DNA from: Budorcas taxicolor
Taxonomy: Eukaryota; Chordata; Mammalia; Artiodactyla; Bovidae
Direction of reading: 5' to 3'
DNA length: 64,000 bases
Assembly (NCBI RefSeq): GCF_023091745.1
Contig: NC_068910.1
Span: forward strand, 89,098,170 to 89,162,169
Shown: in pieces, positions 11,684 through 21,599 of the stretch
Layout: the number at the start of each line of letters is the position of its first letter
Numbering within the stretch: position 1 is the first letter of the stretch
The notes under the pieces: model-generated
Seen by the model: only the letters and a program-made list of their open reading frames with translations
Told to the model about the DNA's origin: nothing
Database searches by the model: none
Position numbers and translations under genes: made by a program

Positions 11684-11965
11684 GCTCCGCTCCCGCCCGC
11701 CGCCGCCCGGGCTCGCGGGCGCTCGGAGGCGGCACCGCGGGGGGTGGCCGCAGCCCCAGCCCTGCCCCTCCCCTCCCTCGCTGCTTCCTCTCCTCTCTCC
11801 CTGCCGCCCCACCACGTAGGAGTTCGGATTCTCCACCCGACTCGCCCCGATTTCCCTTTGCCTCTCTTTTGGAAACGCGAGAGGTGGAGGGAGGCAACGA
11901 GGTGGCGGAGGCGAGGCTGGCCAAGTCGGCCCGCCTGCAAAGTGGTGCTCTGACACATCCTTATT

Positions 11966-11980
11966 ATGGAAGTTAAGTGA
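11966..11980 (+). promoter_or_regulatory. ROBO2: uORF, 4 codons
   Basis: ATG followed by three sense codons and TGA. It lies at the 3' edge of the CpG island. It counts as a uORF only if transcription starts upstream of it, which is likely but not shown. Confidence 0.45.
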
Positions 11981-12047
11981 AAAAACTCCGGACGTGGAGC
12001 GGCTACCGAGACGGACGCCGGGGGAAAGGAAACCAGTGGGCAAGCCA

Positions 12048-12095
12048 ATGTTTTTTTCCGGCAGCGCGCTGGCAAGTTTGTGCAACACTTTCTAG
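12048..12095 (+). promoter_or_regulatory. ROBO2: uORF, 15 codons
   Basis: ATG, fifteen codons in total, then TAG. The predicted peptide has no recognisable feature. It lies in the presumed ROBO2 5' leader, about 400 bases before the main start. Confidence 0.5.
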
Positions 12096-12120
12096 GAATT
12101 AGGTCTTTTCCCTTCCCCGA

Positions 12121-12137
12121 CCCCCCCCCCCCCCCCC
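12121..12137 (+). repeat. (C)17 tract in the 5' leader
   Basis: 17 consecutive C within a pyrimidine-rich block, 365 bases upstream of the ROBO2 start codon. It could bind poly(C)-binding proteins in RNA or form an i-motif in DNA. It is prone to sequencing and replication slippage, so the exact length is uncertain. Confidence 0.8.
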
Positions 12138-12179
12138 ATCTTCTTGACTTCTGAAGAAAGAACTTGGCTTTGGATTGCC

Positions 12180-12218
12180 ATGGAGCCTGAGGAGAGCGGG
12201 TTAGACACACTTGAATAA
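12180..12218 (+). promoter_or_regulatory. ROBO2: uORF, 12 codons, strong Kozak context
   Basis: The start has G at -3 and G at +4 (GCCATGG), the best initiation context in this leader and better than that of the main ORF. It has twelve codons and ends at TAA, about 280 bases before the ROBO2 start, leaving room for reinitiation. Confidence 0.55.
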
Positions 12219-12305
12219 CCCCTCCGGCTGGGCTGAATTCGTGGGAATTTAGGAAGCCAGAGTGTGGAAATACAACAGCCTTTGACGCGCCCTCGGTTAA
12301 TTTGG

Positions 12306-12386
12306 ATGGATCCAAATGTGCGCCCCTCAACACCTCGCCACTCTCCCCTTCTGATCTTGCCATTTGCTCTTCTCGACTTTAATTAG
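12306..12386 (+). promoter_or_regulatory. ROBO2: overlapping uORFs (26 and 12 codons)
   Basis: Two upstream AUGs in different frames: 12306-12386 (26 codons, stop TAG) and 12316-12354 (12 codons, stop TGA), both ending before the main start. Confidence 0.45.
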
Positions 12387-12493
12387 CATCTGCGAAGAGT
12401 CTAAACTTTGGACCTACCTCTTTTTTTGATACTTATTTTTGTACTTTTTGCTCTCTGGGATTGGTTTCTTAAGCAATCCGGATCCTTTTTAAT

Positions 12494-12505
12494 ATGTCAA
12501 AATGA
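12494..12505 (+). promoter_or_regulatory. ROBO2: minimal uORF overlapping the ROBO2 start (ATGA)
   Basis: ATG-TCA-AAA-TGA. The TGA stop shares bases with the main start in ATGA (12502-12505). A at -3 gives it a usable context. This termination-next-to-start arrangement could tune how many ribosomes begin ROBO2. The geometry is seen in the sequence; the effect is inference. Confidence 0.6.
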
Positions 12506-12562
12506 GTCGGCTGATGTTTACACAACTACTGCTCTGTGGATTTTTATATGTTCGGGTTGATG
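12502..12562 (+). CDS. ROBO2: ROBO2 first coding exon (signal peptide), roundabout guidance receptor 2
   Basis: Exon 1 of the short-promoter ROBO2 isoform encodes the secretory signal peptide: a short MSR n-region, a hydrophobic core LMFTQLLLCGFLYV, and the RVDG tail that precedes the first Ig domain encoded by exon 2. I recognise it from the human protein, which differs, as I remember it, only at residue 3 (Leu there, Arg here). ROBO2 is a single-pass receptor for Slit ligands in axon guidance and kidney development, with five Ig and three fibronectin III domains; none of these is encoded in this window. An in-frame TAA at 12490-12492 and A at -3 fix this ATG as the start. The exon ends after the first base of a codon at a consensus GTAAGT donor, so the intron is phase 1. 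Only 20 complete codons are present; the rest of the gene lies to the right. Confidence 0.93.
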
Positions 12563-12568
12563 GTAAGT
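12563..12568 (+). promoter_or_regulatory. ROBO2: splice donor of ROBO2 exon 1
   Basis: GTAAGT follows directly after GATG, a consensus U1-type 5' splice site. Confidence 0.9.
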
Positions 12569-14188
12569 TAAAATGCTTTTATCTTGTTCCTCACCCCTAA
12601 GAAACATTTCTCTGAGTCGGATGTGGGCTGTAAATAAAAATGACATTGTATCTGTCGGTCCCTTTTGGCCAGGCATGGGAGCTTTGGGGGAGCAGAGGTT
12701 TTAAGTCTTTTGTTTCTAAACCGCTGCAAGTGGAACGTGTTACGACTCACCTATTGTAATTAATTAATTAAGAGTTGGGTAATAAATGATGGGCTCTCAG
12801 TTTTGTTAGAAAAAAGAAATATGAAAGTCAGTCTCTTTAACCAGTCTAATAGTCTGAGGCTTGCTCTCCCTTTGGGGTTGGTTTGTTCTTCTATCTGAAC
12901 TTTGGTTTAGAGATTCTTAGTAAATCATAGACAGCCCATGAAGGTTCAGTGGGTTAGGAATTTGAGACACAGGTAACTCAAATCAATGTGTTATCACCTG
13001 TGTGTTGGTGAGTGTTCTCCTAGGAGGATAGCAGAATGAAGATTTAGATCATAGGGAAAAAACTGTCAAAAGTAAGACTGGGCGAGGCTCTAGGAAGGGG
13101 GAAGCAGAAGCTGTGGGCTGGCCCTGGGGCTCAGAACACTCAAATCAGTCCCCAGTGGCAGACACAATGGGGATCTGAAACAGGTGCTCTAGGTGTCTCC
13201 CTCTAGGTTGAGTCAGTCTGTCAAGCAGACAGCATTTTCTCTCTCTGCTTCTCCTGTCTTTTGTTCGGATTTGGTTTCTTCAGATAGTTTCACAGGATGT
13301 CAGTTTCCTGTGGGAGGATTGCAAAATCCTTTTTTGTAGCTCTTTTGAATGAGGAGTGGAAGTAATCATTAAGGCGGTTTTTCTGTTTGTTCCAAAGAAG
13401 AATGTCAAAAGAACAATTGGTATTCACCCTCTAGCGACTTTAATTTTCACATCGCTGGACAGAATTGGTCTAAAAGAGATTAGAGCATGATATTTTTTGC
13501 CTGCCTGTGTGGATTGTCATACTTTAGGTTTTTAATGACTGTACGTATGAAAAATCTGAGGTGTATTGGCCCAGATGCTTGAGCCATCATAGTAGCTTGT
13601 TGCTACATCAACTTTCTTCCAGAATTTGCATGGTGAACGAAGTCATTATTTGGGACACTGACTATTTTTGCTCGCCTGTAGAAGCTAACTTTGTTCCTGG
13701 CAGCTGCTGCTGCTGTCCAGAGAGCTATGTATCAGACTCAAAAAGGAAGCCTGTCTGTAAACATAAGGCAATACAGATGAGTTTGCTTACTGTCAAGTGG
13801 CTGTTTCCTATCCTGGACTACAGGAGTACCTATGCCCCCCAGCGACAGTAGGCAAGGCATTCATGTGGACACATTGCCTTTTTCTTTTTTCCCCTTCTAA
13901 GTTGTAGATGCATAGGAATTAATCACTTTGGATTATACCATGATAATATCTATAATCATATCTAATCATTCACCAGACATTTTCTTCAAAACATTTACCT
14001 TAGTAGTACATGTACATGACCAGAACTAAAAGATTTACGGATTTGTCCCAGGTGTCTTGATTATCATCACAAGAAGACTTTGATGTAACTTTTTGGATAA
14101 TATATCCTCAAAAGCCTGAATTTATATATTTCACTACCAGAAATACATGTATAAACTATATATTAGACTACAGTAGTATCACCAAGTG
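12569..14188. other. start of intron 1, repeat-free
   Basis: Single-copy sequence with no retroposon. It contains a TAAT-rich homeodomain-type motif run at 12757-12771 (TAATTAATTAATTAA). The lack of insertions fits regulatory constraint near the promoter, but conservation cannot be judged here. Confidence 0.5.
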
Positions 14189-14203
14189 TTTTTTTTTTTT
14201 TTT
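14189..14203. repeat. poly(T) run
   Basis: 15 consecutive T. Confidence 0.8.
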
Positions 14204-14370
14204 GGAGTCATTGTGTAGCTAGGAAGAATACAATTAAATTGCTCAGTGGAAGTGACAGAGGGAATCCGAAGAGCTTGGTGTTACAGAATGTAATTAATGT
14301 ACCGGGGTGCTTGGAGATATATGAAACAAATGCAATTAGCCAGTTTGCTGGAACAGCAGTAGCAAGACAT

Positions 14371-14465
14371 CATTTCTCCCCTCCCCGCCCTCCCTACTGT
14401 CCTAGCCCCCACCCTATTCCTCTCTCCCTTATTTCCTTCCTTCTTCCCCCCACCTTGTCCCTCCA
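14371..14465. repeat. polypyrimidine tract
   Basis: Nearly pure C/T on the + strand, with CCCTCCCC and TTCCTTCC runs. It is preceded at 14230-14350 by a repeat-free block containing AATTAATG and AATTAG homeodomain-like sites. Confidence 0.7.
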
Positions 14466-16127
14466 GCCCCATACAGACACCTAGGACCTTTTTTCTGACT
14501 TAATAATATAGATTACAGGGGGTAGTTTGTCTTGGGGCCATAACTGTGCAGCAAAAATTCATGGTAATGTAGTGAAAAATGCCCAGGGAGGAGGAGTTGA
14601 AAAGGTAATAGTAAATTGTTGTGTGTGTGAAACTAGTTTTTCTATTTAGCATCTACTATGTCCAAAGCAGTGGAAACTGTGTGCACTTATTGAATTAGTA
14701 CGTGAGTCATACATTTGACATTGGATTGCCTTTGATTTACTCTTGAATGATGACAGCCTCTCCATGGGGATTGTTGAAAATTTGGGATGTAGACAACACT
14801 GCCCTCTAGGCTGTTTTAGCACACTGGGATTGCATGTTCACATGTATAATGAGGGGGTTGGTTTGTAGGATCTCTAAGCTTTCTGACTTTTCCAGGGCTC
14901 TGTGATTTCTGTTTACTTATTATCCTTCTTAGAAGCATGTGCTTATTCTCCCCATGAATTTCAAATTTAGAGATGCTTGCACCATTTCAAAGATATACTG
15001 ACTTTCCTTGTGGTAGACACAGAAATTAATTTTATTCAGTGACAAATGATACATAGATTTGCATTGAAATTTGCTTGGTGGGTTATTTATATGTGCATTT
15101 TTATGGTATATGAAAAATGTTAGATTTTTGCATCCTCATGGAAGTTATGTGCAAATATGATTTTTCTGTATCTTATGTCTGTAAAAACCCACAGAGAATA
15201 AAAATTAAGTTAGTTGAGGGCTACAGACAAACTTTTATATTGGGACATAAATAAAGACTGTCATTCAATACAGATTAATTAACCAGATGCAGATTTTTCT
15301 TTAGTGGTTATGTAAGTGAATATGTATTGAGTTTAGCCTTTGTTCTCCAGATTTTCTGTATTTTTAAATACAGAAATAAGGTTTTGTAATCATTTACAGG
15401 GAACTAATAGGAACCATCACAAGACTGTTTGATTACATCCATATTCCATACATTGTGTCAACTTGATAATTTTTGAGTACTGGTGAAAATTATGTTTTTA
15501 AAATAAAAATAGTTTCTTGTCCTTAACTATTCTAGAATGAAAATGGCTCATGTGATATTTGGGGAGATAAAGATGATCTGTGTGTGTCGTGCAGATGTAT
15601 AATCTCATATAGGTTTATGCATTTTGCTAAAGTGCTTCTTTCAGTAATGGGCTCATTATCCTAGCCATATGTAGTCCATTTCAGTACTTAAATTGCCTAT
15701 AAGTAACCTGAAATTTCTTCGTGCAACTATGCACTAATATCACGTTTGAATTGGCTTTGTTTGAATAACCTTTGATTCTAGACAACATGTGGACCATAAA
15801 CCAAAAGGGTTTCTTAAAACATGAAAAAAAGAGTATCTCAAAGGAAAAATGGTCATAATTATACAAAAAGAACAATTCTAGCCATGACATCCTTGAGCAA
15901 CCTGTATAAAACAGCATCCTTGCTAATAAAAATATGGGTGTCCAAGGACATTGCTTCCATTTGGGTACATATATAGTAATGAAAGGAGCTTCTATATGTA
16001 GCATCTTCGTGTCTGACTCTTTGTGTCCAGTTAACATCTGCTTCAACAGTTCCTGCAGTCTATAAGAGATACTTATTTACTTTCTTTGTGCAATTTGGTT
16101 TATGAAGAGTTAGAAGAAAACATTTTC
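14466..16127. other. unique intronic sequence
   Basis: No repeat or gene recognised. The 121-codon minus-strand frame at 15681-16046 shows no domain and is within chance expectation. Confidence 0.5.
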
Positions 16128-16235
16128 TTTTGCTTACTTCTTCTCCTAGTTCTCCTCTTTCTCTTGCTCCTCCTGTTCGCCTCCATCATTTCCTCCTCCT
16201 TCATTTCTTCCTTCCCCTCCTCCTTTTTCTTTTTT
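16128..16235. repeat. polypyrimidine (CTT/TCC)n tract
   Basis: About 108 bases that are mostly C and T, with imperfect TTCTCC/CTCCTC units. Mirror-repeat character could allow triplex DNA. Confidence 0.7.
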
Positions 16236-16721
16236 GGACCCAGTGGAAGGAATTATAGAAACATTTGAAGAGTGAGGAAAATAGGTGATAGTGTTTCTTG
16301 GATAAGAGTTTAGAAAATCTGCATTTAAAGGAGCTTATGTTAATAATATTTTAACTTGGGACATTCCCAGTTGGGACCTTGACATCAGTTTTCTTTTACT
16401 GTCCTGTAAAGCTTTGTGCAAACTTATGTAGTTCTTTTTCCAGTTTTGGCAGACAGAAGTCTACAGATAGTAGTTCAACCAGAAAGTTATAGAGTGCTAT
16501 TTTATATATTTGTCTTCAAAGAGGAGTGTTGTTATGTTTCTTACAACAGGTATACACCTATCAACCTAAATCAAATACATTGATATTGCTAATGATTTTC
16601 TTCTTTTAAATTATTGAATAAAGCATGAATGGATGATGACAAAATATTTTAGGGGGAAACTTCCATAAACTCTTACAATGTTTCAGCATAGTAGAAATCT
16701 TAATATAGTATCTAAAGTGTA
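16236..16721. other. unique intronic sequence
   Basis: Nothing recognisable. Confidence 0.5.
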
Positions 16722-16940
16722 TTGTGTGTGTGCTTACACGTGCATCCTCAGTCATGTCTGACTCTTTGTGACCCCCGTGGACTGGAGCCAGCACGATCGT
16801 CTCTCCATGGAATTGTTCAGGCAAGAATACTAGAATGCGTTGTCATTTCCCACTCCAGGAGATCTTCCTTATGCAGGGATTGAACCTGCATCTCCTTCAT
16901 TTATAGGTGGATTCTTAACCACTGTACCACCTTGGAAGCC
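16722..16940 (-). mobile_element. Bov-tA SINE
   Basis: Reverse Bov-tA: BovA part 'cctcagtcatgtctgactc' at left and the tRNA head at right ending 'ccaccttggaagcc'. The flanks AAAGTGTA and GAAGTGTA suggest the target duplication. Confidence 0.87.
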
Positions 16941-17299
16941 AGAAGTGTAGCATATTCAACCCCCAAAACCTGTCTTAAACTCAGAACAATTTTGGCATAA
17001 TCTAGAATTCAATCCTTAGTGTTTTCTTCTTTTGCTCTGTTTGCACCTAGTACTTAATATCTTTCATTTGGTCACATACGTTTTAAATCCTTTATGTTGA
17101 TACTTCTCAAATTGCCCTTATCATGCCCTTATCAATATTCTCATGAAAGAATATTAGTTCCATGAGACTAGAACTTGGCTCTTCTATATACCTTTGTATC
17201 TCCAGTGTCAACATATTACTTGCCATATCCAGCTGACCACATGACATCTTTGTTTGGTATCTAATAAGAATATATCAAACTCAAATGGTAACTAATTTG
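16941..17299. other. unique intronic sequence
   Basis: No gene or clear repeat. Confidence 0.45.
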
Positions 17300-17410
17300 T
17301 TGGGCTGATCACTCCCCAGTATATACAAATAGCAAATCATTGTATTGTACACCTGAAACTAATATAATGGTATATAGTGATTATACCTCAATAAAATAAT
17401 TTAAAAAATG
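17300..17410 (+). repeat. L1 3'-end fragment (probable)
   Basis: The block 'gtattgtacacctgaaacta' followed by 'ttatacctcaataaaataat' matches the 3' terminus of a mammalian L1 subgroup common in cetartiodactyls, with its AATAAA signal. Confidence 0.6.
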
Positions 17411-17619
17411 AATATATTAAACTCAAGCCCAGGGTAGAATTTACTCCTCTTTCCAGTCATCTCCTGCTAAGTAAATGGCATCACCATTCACAGCGGTTTT
17501 CATGATCCAAAACTAGAAATCATTTTTTATTTGTTCTCATAGCCCATATCCAACTTATTAGTAAACCCCTTGGAATATATACCCTGATACCTACAATTTT
17601 ATCTGTGTATTTGTGATTT

Positions 17620-17790
17620 TTCTCTAACATTTTGATATAAACATTTTCAAATATATAACAAAGCTGAAAGATGGTACAGTGAACATTCCCACCTAGAGTC
17701 TACCACTATTTTGCTGTGCTTGGTTAGCACCTATTTCTCCATTCCTGTATGCATCCATTAATTCACCTTCCTGTGTTGGTTGCATTTTCA
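17620..17790. repeat. old L1 3' UTR-like sequence
   Basis: 'acagtgaacattcccaccta' and 'gtctaccactattttgctgt' resemble the 3' UTR of old L1M elements. Highly diverged, so this is a tentative call. Confidence 0.35.
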
Positions 17791-18256
17791 AATGATTAGA
17801 TTCCAAATGTTTCTTACTAATTCAACTACCATCATCCTGGTCAAAACCTGGACTATTGGGGTAGCCTGATAAATGGTCATCCTGCCTCCATGCCTGTTCT
17901 TCTTATCCCCACATCTTTCCTCTATGCAGTTAGTTCTTCACCTGGTAGCCACAGAGACCTTTTAAAAGCATGTAAATACGATGATGGCAGCTCTTTGCTC
18001 TGAAGCTTTTAATGGCTTCCACTGAGAACTCTTTACAATAGTATACAGGACTGTTCAAACTCAGGTCCCTCCCTGCCTCTCTGACCTCCTCTTTCCACAC
18101 TCCCTGCTGGAACCTAGGTTTAGACTTGTGTTTTTGGTGTTTTATTCCTGACTCAGAGCTTTTGCATTTGTTCTTTCTTCTGCCTGAAATACGCTTTCTT
18201 AGATCTTTGCGTGATTGAGTCTTTCTGTTGATTTAATGAATCTCTATCCTATATCA

Positions 18257-18475
18257 GCTTTCCCTGGTTGCTCAGATGGTAAAGAATCTGCCTGCAGTGC
18301 AGGAGACCTGGGTTCCATCCCTGGGTCAGGAATATCCCCTGTAGAAGGTGTGGTACCCACCCCAGTATTTCTGGCTGAAGAAATTCATGAATAGAGGAGC
18401 CCGATGGGCTACAGTCCATGGGGTTGCAAAGAGTCTGACACGACTGAGCGACTAACAGTTTCACTTTACACTTTA
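18257..18475 (+). mobile_element. Bov-tA SINE inside L2
   Basis: Full head-to-tail Bov-tA, from the tRNA head 'agctttccctggttgctcag' to 'gactgagcgactaacag'. The flanks CCTATATCA and CCTAATATCA form a probable target duplication. Confidence 0.9.
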
Positions 18476-18599
18476 CCTAATATCACCTCTTCATGTATGT
18501 ACATGGACTACCTTATCTAAAATTGCTTCCCTTAAAACACTCTTGGGCTACCGTCTTACCTATCTTAATTTCATTCTTAGCTCTCATCACATCCTTAAA

Positions 18600-18637
18600 G
18601 TGTGTGTATGTGTGTGTGTGTATGTCTGTGTGCACGC
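18600..18637. repeat. (TG)n microsatellite
   Basis: TG repeats with TA and C interruptions, ending in a CACGCTCGCACATG alternating stretch. Confidence 0.85.
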
Positions 18638-18639
18638 TC

Positions 18640-19085
18640 GCACATGCATTTGTGTAAACAACCTTGAAGGGACCCACATTTTACCATACTTGCAAGCTAA
18701 GAAGTTAGACTGCTACAACTTTATGAGTGCAGGCGAAGCACATGAGTATCCCGAGACTCAGATGGTGGCTTTTGTTAGGCACACCACACCAAGCGGCATG
18801 ACTTCATGTCTGTACAGATTTGCCTTTCCCTTGAAAACCCTTGGGGACAACACCATGGGGCCCAGGTAGGTGATGTACACAAAATGGACTGGCCCCACAG
18901 CGGAGGAGCCCTGAGCATGGAAACCAGAATAGTTTAGAATGGGCCATAAGCAAATCTGCCTAACTTCTGGCCTGGAGGGGAGCTTTGTCATGACTAGATG
19001 AGATAGCAAACAAAGCTGCTTCCTGTTCCCAAGGGAGATTGCCTACATTTTAGAAGATTTTTGCTGTATGCATATGTTGGTGTGT
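18640..19085. other. unassigned insertion within L2
   Basis: About 445 bases, more GC-rich than the surroundings, separating the body and tail of the L2 copy. I do not recognise the family. Runs such as 'caccatggggcccaggtagg' could suggest an LTR fragment, but no terminal repeat or target duplication was found. Open frames of 108 (+) and 83 (-) codons overlap it without recognisable domains. Confidence 0.4.
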
Positions 19086-19704
19086 TTAGTGTCTGCTGTC
19101 CCCACTGAGCTTCCAGGGCATGGACTTGGCTTGGTCTCTCATCTTTGCCTGTGTTCCTTCTTTACCTGGAGCGCAAGATGACACATCGTAGACTCAACTA
19201 TTTGTTGAATCAATGAAAAGGTGCTTATGGAGTGCTTTTGAAATGTTTATTTTCATGCCCTAGCCAACACATGAAGTATTTACCATTTGAACTAGGTTTA
19301 TTTATTTATTTGGGGGTGTGTATTTCTATGTATCTCTCTCATTCTGTTTCTCTAGAGACAGTTATCAAATATGCGTATTTTGACATTAATGGCATCATGA
19401 TTTTGGATGAAATTTAATATTCCACTTTTTACCTGACAGGATATAGAGAATTTACAGTTTTCTTTGCTTTTCTACCATGGTGGCTTACATGGCCACTCCG
19501 CATCGCCAAACTAACACTGCTGTGTAAGCACGCTGTTGAGTCATGTGTATATTTTGACAAGGCACTCCTTCAAATGATTCTAATGTTCCTATTAGGACCA
19601 CACACGCTGTGATCTGACCAAGGGATGTTGACTAATTTTGATGATATCTGGCCCAGAATTTGAGACTTTTCTTCCTATTTAGATCAACTTTTTATTTAAG
19701 CATT

Positions 19705-19721
19705 AGCAACAACAACAACAA
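19705..19721. repeat. (CAA)n microsatellite
   Basis: Short run of CAA triplets. Confidence 0.7.
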
Positions 19722-19890
19722 AAGATTAGTTCAGGGATAGAACTCAGAAGAATACTCCAGTTGTATAGCTCTCAAATTGAAAAGGAAGAGGAAGATTAAA
19801 ATATCTGCAGCAATTAGTATTATCCTACCCCGCCTACTGTTGTCATCTTTGTGCTAGAGCCTTGTTTACCATCATTAATACTAAACTGAG

Positions 19891-19942
19891 ATAAACTGGT
19901 TTGCCATTTTCTCCTTCAGGGGATCTTCCCGACCCAAAGGTC
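19891..19942 (-). mobile_element. Bov-tA fragment
   Basis: Only about 50 bases remain: 'tttgccattttctccttcag' followed by 'gggatcttcccgacccaaag', the junction of BovA body and tRNA head in reverse. Confidence 0.65.
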
Positions 19943-19959
19943 TACAATCTAATTTTGGA

Positions 19960-20475
19960 ACTTTTTTGTTATCCAAGAAAAGAAGCTCTGTAGCCTGCTT
20001 CTTATCTACCACCCCTCCCCCAGCCCTAGGAAGAAATTAGTCTTCTTTCCGTCTCTATAGATGTGTCTATTTGGGGAATTACATGTAAACAGAATTATAT
20101 AAAATAGGATCTTTTGTGACTGGTTACTTTCCCTTCATCTCATGTTTTCAAGGGTCATCTGTGTTGTATATCAGGACCTCATTCTTCTTTATTGCTGAAT
20201 AGTATTCCATATCCTTTATCTTTTGAATTATTAGTTCATGGACATTGGTCATTTCCACTTTGGGAATAAAGATTTGTTATAAAGATCATTGCTGTGAAAA
20301 TTGGGCATTAGTCTTTGTGTGCACACATGCTTTCATTTCACTTGGGTGTATACCTGGAGTGGAATTGCTGAGTCATATGAAAATTCTGTTTAACCTTTTG
20401 AGGAACTGCAGGACTGTTTTCCACTGCAGCTATATGATTTTATGTTGCCACTGGCCATGTATAAAGTACATATAA
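19960..20475 (-). repeat. old L1 ORF2 3' fragment
   Basis: Antisense of the end of L1 ORF2: 'cccctcccccagccc', 'ctgaatagtattccat', 'ttcatggacattggtcattt', 'gtgtatacctggagtgg', 'gaggaactgcaggactgttt'. It belongs to an old L1M-like group. Many stop codons; a pseudogene of the retrotransposon. Confidence 0.8.
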
Positions 20476-20694
20476 TCTTTTAATTCACTCACAGAAAGAA
20501 AATGTTGAATGGCCTTTACAACTTAGATGTGAGGTTTGTAGGGAAACAATTTTATATGATAATATACTTTAAATTCCCAACAGTCCTAATTTCCAATCCG
20601 TTCAGTGATTGCCTTCTTCTGTTGCCCTGTAGTTTTACAAGTGAAATTAACCCAAACTGAACTTGTCACTTTTAGCAGTGACTTCAGCAATACT

Positions 20695-20850
20695 AAATGT
20701 AAATCACAGCATGATGACATCTCAACTCTTTCATTGGATGGAAAACTAAAGCTCAGAGTTTTTATGTACCTTGTCACAAGGCTATTGATGCTTAGTGGTA
20801 AAGCTGAAGCTAGAGTCCAGGGACTTCTTTTTATCACTATACCATACTTT
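20695..20850 (-). repeat. MIR SINE, ancient
   Basis: Reverse MIR core: 'gatggaaaactaaagctcag', 'accttgtcacaaggct', 'agctgaagctagagtccagg'. Diverged. Confidence 0.55.
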
Positions 20851-20984
20851 TCTTGAAATATTTTTTCTGGCTTCTCAACCCTGGAATTCCTTAACAAGAG
20901 TACCAGGGTCTTCTAAGTGAAAATGACCAGCTGTTTTCTAAACATGTCAACAAGGGAGTTAGCTTAAGATACCTTGAGGTTTTT

Positions 20985-21408
20985 CATTTGATTCAGCACG
21001 TGCTTTCTTAGCACCTGTTAATAAACAAAGCTCCTTACTGAGGACATTGTGAGTAGCATAATGAAGTTAAGTAGTTCCCACCTTCAAGGAGATACCTCTT
21101 TAGTAGAGAGGGTAACAAACATCCAAGCTGTTAAAAGTAGTATCTGGTAATTGGGGACAGGGGACAGTTGAAGAAACACACAGCATAGTCTGGGAACCCA
21201 GGGAAAGAATAGATAATTTCCAGCTGTGGGAAGGGTCCACACCAAAAGGGTCCCTTAACATGGGTTTTAGAGGAAGAGTGGAGTTTTAATAGATGGAAAG
21301 GTTGAAAATTGCATTCCAACAAAAGGAATAACAGAAGGAATGGCATGGAGAGGACAAAGGTGGTCTAGGGCAAAGGCATGGAGTCTAGTTTACGTGTTAC
21401 ATAGTTTG
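20985..21408. repeat. old interspersed repeat (family not named), copy 1
   Basis: 'gttcccaccttcaaggagat', 'gggttttagaggaagagtgg', 'cattccaacaaaaggaat' and 'gggcaaaggcatgg' follow the order of an old, very common mammalian repeat that is also seen at 33480-34180 and 41840-43995. Probably part of an L2/L3-type LINE. Confidence 0.4.
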
Positions 21409-21410
21409 TG

Positions 21411-21540
21411 GAGGATGAGAGGTCAGATAGCGTCACTGATTCAATGGATATGAGTCAGTGAGTTAGTGAGGGACAGGGGAGCCTGCCATGCTGCAGTCCG
21501 TGGGGTTGCAAAGAGTCGGGCACGACTTAGCAACTAAACA
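21411..21540 (+). mobile_element. BovB LINE 3'-end fragment
   Basis: Sense BovB terminus: 'gaggatgagaggtcagatag', 'ctgattcaatggatatgagt', 'gagtcgggcacgacttagca'. The flanking TAGTTTGT/AAGTTTGT resembles a short duplication. Confidence 0.85.
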
Positions 21541-21599
21541 AAGTTTGTCCAGAAGGGAAGAAGTGTAACATGATTACTGAAAGACAGTCAACAAACACC

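Larger units (their letters stand above)
11080..12090 (+). promoter_or_regulatory. ROBO2: CpG island promoter of ROBO2 (short-isoform promoter)
   Basis: About 1 kb of very GC- and CpG-rich DNA (densest about 11190-11960) in an otherwise AT-rich, CpG-poor window. It contains GC boxes on both strands, CT-rich runs and no TATA box near a plausible start, which fits a TATA-less, broad-start developmental promoter. It lies directly upstream of the ROBO2 signal-peptide exon. The transcription start cannot be fixed from sequence alone. Long open frames on both strands here (up to 277 codons) simply reflect the shortage of stop codons in GC-rich DNA. Confidence 0.85.
17930..19215 (+). repeat. L2 LINE 3' region, split by two insertions
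   Basis: Recognisable L2 order on the + strand: 'agctctttgctctgaagctt', 'gcatttgttctttcttctgcctg' in part, 'atatcacctcttcatg', 'ccttatctaaaattgcttcc', then 'ccccactgagcttccaggg' and the tail 'caactatttgttgaatcaat'. The L2 is interrupted by a Bov-tA (18257-18475) and by unassigned sequence (18640-19085). Confidence 0.65.

Noticed and set aside
11530..12363. Long open frames on both strands of the CpG island (277, 199, 190 and 141 codons)
   Set aside because: GC-rich DNA lacks stop codons by composition. The translations are low-complexity Pro/Arg/Gly/Ser, overlap each other in several frames and show no domain.
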